A stretch of 6,751 bases of DNA from Boseongicola sp. Its GTDB lineage: Bacteria; Pseudomonadota; Alphaproteobacteria; Rhodobacterales; Rhodobacteraceae. The stretch spans positions 1-6,751 of the forward strand of contig JABDPD010000067.1 of NCBI GenBank assembly GCA_013042895.1, written 5' to 3'. Shown one piece after another: positions 5,137-6,751 of this stretch (its first letter is position 1; the number at the start of each line of letters is the position of its first letter). The notes under the pieces were generated by a model that was not told where the DNA came from, ran no database searches, and worked only from the letters and a program-made list of their open reading frames with translations. The translations under genes were made by a program, and so were the position numbers.

Positions 5137-6751
5137 GCTTGCTCTTCCAGAAGAGTCTCTAACGGATCATGTTCCTCAACAAAATGCCCCGAAGACACCT
5201 GTTCCAGTTTCGGATGATAGCTTGCATCAGGGGTTAATCTTGATGGAATAAACCTTAGCGCGGCTTTCGGATCTAGTGGCGACGGCAGTTCGCCGGGAAT
5301 TCGCAAACGGTGCCGAGTACGCTCCAGCTGCGGGTCCGGGATTGGCACCGCCGAGATCAGCGACTTGGTATAAGGATGGCGCGGCTCATCATAGAGTACA
5401 TCACGGTCCGCCAGTTCAACGACCCGGCCAAGGTAGAGCACCATCACCCGGTTCGACACCGCCCGAACCACCGACAAATCGTGGCTAATAAAGATCATCG
5501 CCATACCAAAGTCGGCCTGCAAGTCTTTCAAAAGTTTCAATATCTGCGCCTGTATCGACACATCCAACGCCGAAACCGCCTCGTCACAAATCACCAACTT
5601 GGGTCGGTTGATCATCGCCCGCGCGATCCCGACGCGTTGGTTTTGCCCTCCGGACAATTCGTGCGGATAGCGGTTCACCATCCGCGCATCCAACCCCACA
5701 CGCTCCATCATTTCAGCCACTTCAAGCTTCCGCTCTGCTGCTGTCAGCTCCGGGCGAAACGTCCTCAGTGGCTCCGCAATCGACGCCGAAATCGTCATCC
5801 GTGGATCAAGACTTGCCAATGGATCTTGAAACACAATCTGCAAGTCCTTGCGTCGCGATTTCAACGCCTGAGAGGGCAGCTCAACGAGGTCCGCCCCCAG
5901 CCATGACACCGCCCCCGCTGTCGGTGGAATGAGTTGCAATACCGCGCGAGCTAGCGTGGATTTTCCACACCCGCTTTCCCCCACGATCCCCAAGGTCTCG
6001 CCCGCGCGCAGATCAAAGCTCACGCCATTCACCGCTTTTAACGGGACCGAGCGCCCAAACAATCCGCCCGACTGCTTGATCGGGAAATGCACCTTCACAT
6101 CATCTACATGCAAAAGCGTCTCGGCGTCCGCTGCGACGGCATGCGGCGCGTCATCAGAATCGAGGCGCGGCATCGCGGTCAACAATGCCTTGGTGTAATC
6201 CTTGCGCGGCATCGAGAAAATCTCATCTGCCGTCCCGCTTTCCACAAATTCGCCATATCGCATCACATGCACGTCGCTGCACATCCGTGCGACCACACCC
6301 ATGTCATGCGTGATCAGTGCAATCGCTGTGCCCTCGTCCTTTTGTAAGCCAACCATCAGATCCAAAATTTCTGCCTGCACGGTCACATCCAACGCGGTGG
6401 TTGGCTCATCCGCGATCAGTACCTTCGGATTGCACAGCATCGCCATCGCGATCATCACACGCTGGCGCATGCCGCCCGACAACTCGTGCGGATACTGATC
6501 CAGACGCCGCTTTGCTTCCGGTATTTGAACTTTATCCAGCCACCCCAAGGCAACCTTTTCGGCATCGCGCCCCGACAATCCCTGGTGCGAGCGCAGCACC
6601 TCTTCCATCTGGTTAATGATCTTGAGATGCGGCGTCAGCGCCGTCAGCGGGTCCTGAAATATCATCGAAATATCGCGCCCGCGCATGCCGTTTAGCTCAA
6701 TCGGCGAGGCATTCAGCATCTCGCGTCCCATCAGTTGCACCGAGCCAGATG
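5133..6751 (-). CDS. Dipeptide/oligopeptide-type ABC transporter ATP-binding protein, fused two-domain, 5' end missing
   Basis: Cytoplasmic ATPase of a peptide/nickel-family ABC importer, with DppD-like and DppF-like halves fused as in YejF and GsiA. The frame stays open to the right edge, so the true start and the first Walker A lie outside, probably some 60-80 residues away. Counting from the codon at 6738-6740: domain 1 shows the Q-loop IFQDP (27-31), signature LSGGM (87-91), Walker B VLIADEP (107-113) and switch His145, then the family tail DYTKALLTAMP (181-191). Domain 2 has Walker A GESGCGKST (254-262), Q-loop VFQDP (303-307), LSGGQ (362-366), Walker B LVICDEA (382-388), His420 and tail HPYTKSLISAVPIPDP (455-470). 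Both sites look catalytically intact where visible. The C-terminal extension keeps PGELPSPLDP (482-491) but lacks the cysteines usual after it. Permease and binding-protein genes are expected upstream, to the right; this appears to be the last gene of its unit. The substrate is not determinable. Confidence 0.93.
   Translation of the reverse strand, partial: SGSVQLMGREMLNASPIELNGMRGRDISMIFQDPLTALTPHLKIINQMEEVLRSHQGLSGRDAEKVALGWLDKVQIPEAKRRLDQYPHELSGGMRQRVMIAMAMLCNPKVLIADEPTTALDVTVQAEILDLMVGLQKDEGTAIALITHDMGVVARMCSDVHVMRYGEFVESGTADEIFSMPRKDYTKALLTAMPRLDSDDAPHAVAADAETLLHVDDVKVHFPIKQSGGLFGRSVPLKAVNGVSFDLRAGETLGIVGESGCGKSTLARAVLQLIPPTAGAVSWLGADLVELPSQALKSRRKDLQIVFQDPLASLDPRMTISASIAEPLRTFRPELTAAERKLEVAEMMERVGLDARMVNRYPHELSGGQNQRVGIARAMINRPKLVICDEAVSALDVSIQAQILKLLKDLQADFGMAMIFISHDLSVVRAVSNRVMVLYLGRVVELADRDVLYDEPRHPYTKSLISAVPIPDPQLERTRHRLRIPGELPSPLDPKAALRFIPSRLTPDASYHPKLEQVSSGHFVEEHDPLETLLEEQA

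Noticed and set aside
5142..5155. CTCTTC-CA-GAAGAG inverted repeat as a terminator near the tetR/ABC junction
   Set aside because: The 2-nt loop is too tight, the stem is AT/GC mixed and short, and no T-run follows on either strand. It encodes the end of the ABC protein.
5157..5163. CTCTAAC half-site identical to an arm of the operator
   Set aside because: A single 7-mer inside the ABC coding sequence without a partner arm; expected by chance.
5310..5906. Open frame of 198 aa on the plus strand opposite the ABC gene
   Set aside because: It is fully antisense to a conserved ABC ATPase, and its translation is Arg/His/Gln-rich without recognisable domains. The same holds for the plus-strand frames opposite the RND and adaptor genes, for example 369-746, 1050-1478, 2804-3205 and 4038-4367.
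6738..6740. GTG as the start of the ABC gene
   Set aside because: The frame stays open to the edge (residues S-G-S precede it) and the first Walker A motif is missing, so this is an internal codon of a longer gene.
1..6751. CRISPR array, tRNA/rRNA genes, insertion sequences or phage attachment sites
   Set aside because: No spaced direct repeats, transposase or integrase coding, terminal repeats or RNA-gene signatures were seen; nearly all sequence is accounted for by five genes.

Overview
The window looks chromosomal and most likely comes from an alphaproteobacterium, probably of the Rhodobacterales/Roseobacter type. The support is moderately high GC, strong GGAGG-type ribosome binding sites, an RND pump placed opposite a divergent TetR gene, and a fused two-ATPase oligopeptide ABC protein. 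Placement below class level is inference. Five genes fill nearly all of the sequence, and two of them run off the window edges.

Layout from left to right. (1) Positions 1-122, minus strand: the first 40 codons of a fumarylacetoacetate hydrolase (FAH) family enzyme, cut by the left edge. (2) 158-3277, minus: an RND inner-membrane efflux permease of 1039 aa. (3) 3282-4421, minus: its periplasmic adaptor (membrane fusion protein) of 379 aa. (4) 4422-4521: a compact divergent control region with two directly abutting 19-bp operator-like repeats inside an apparent promoter. (5) 4522-5136, plus: a TetR/AcrR-family repressor of 204 aa with a WHG-type C-terminal domain. (6) 5133-6751, minus: a fused two-domain ATP-binding subunit of a dipeptide/oligopeptide ABC importer, whose 5' end lies beyond the right edge.

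How it fits together. The adaptor and permease are separated by 4 bp, and the permease's Shine-Dalgarno lies inside the last adaptor codons, so they form one operon. The FAH gene starts 35 bp after the permease stop with its own strong ribosome binding site and no visible terminator before it, so it may be a third gene of the same transcript. The TetR protein probably binds the tandem palindromes and represses the efflux operon and perhaps itself. No outer-membrane channel gene is present, so the pump presumably uses a TolC-like protein encoded elsewhere. The ABC gene is a separate unit converging on tetR; its permease and binding-protein genes should lie to the right of the window.

I see no clearly undescribed system. 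The points most worth a second look are the operator architecture with a -35 element shared by both directions, the missing proton-relay residues in the RND pump, the FAH gene following an efflux operon, the loss of the cysteine motif at the C-terminus of the ABC protein, and the stop codons of two convergent genes sharing one CTAG.
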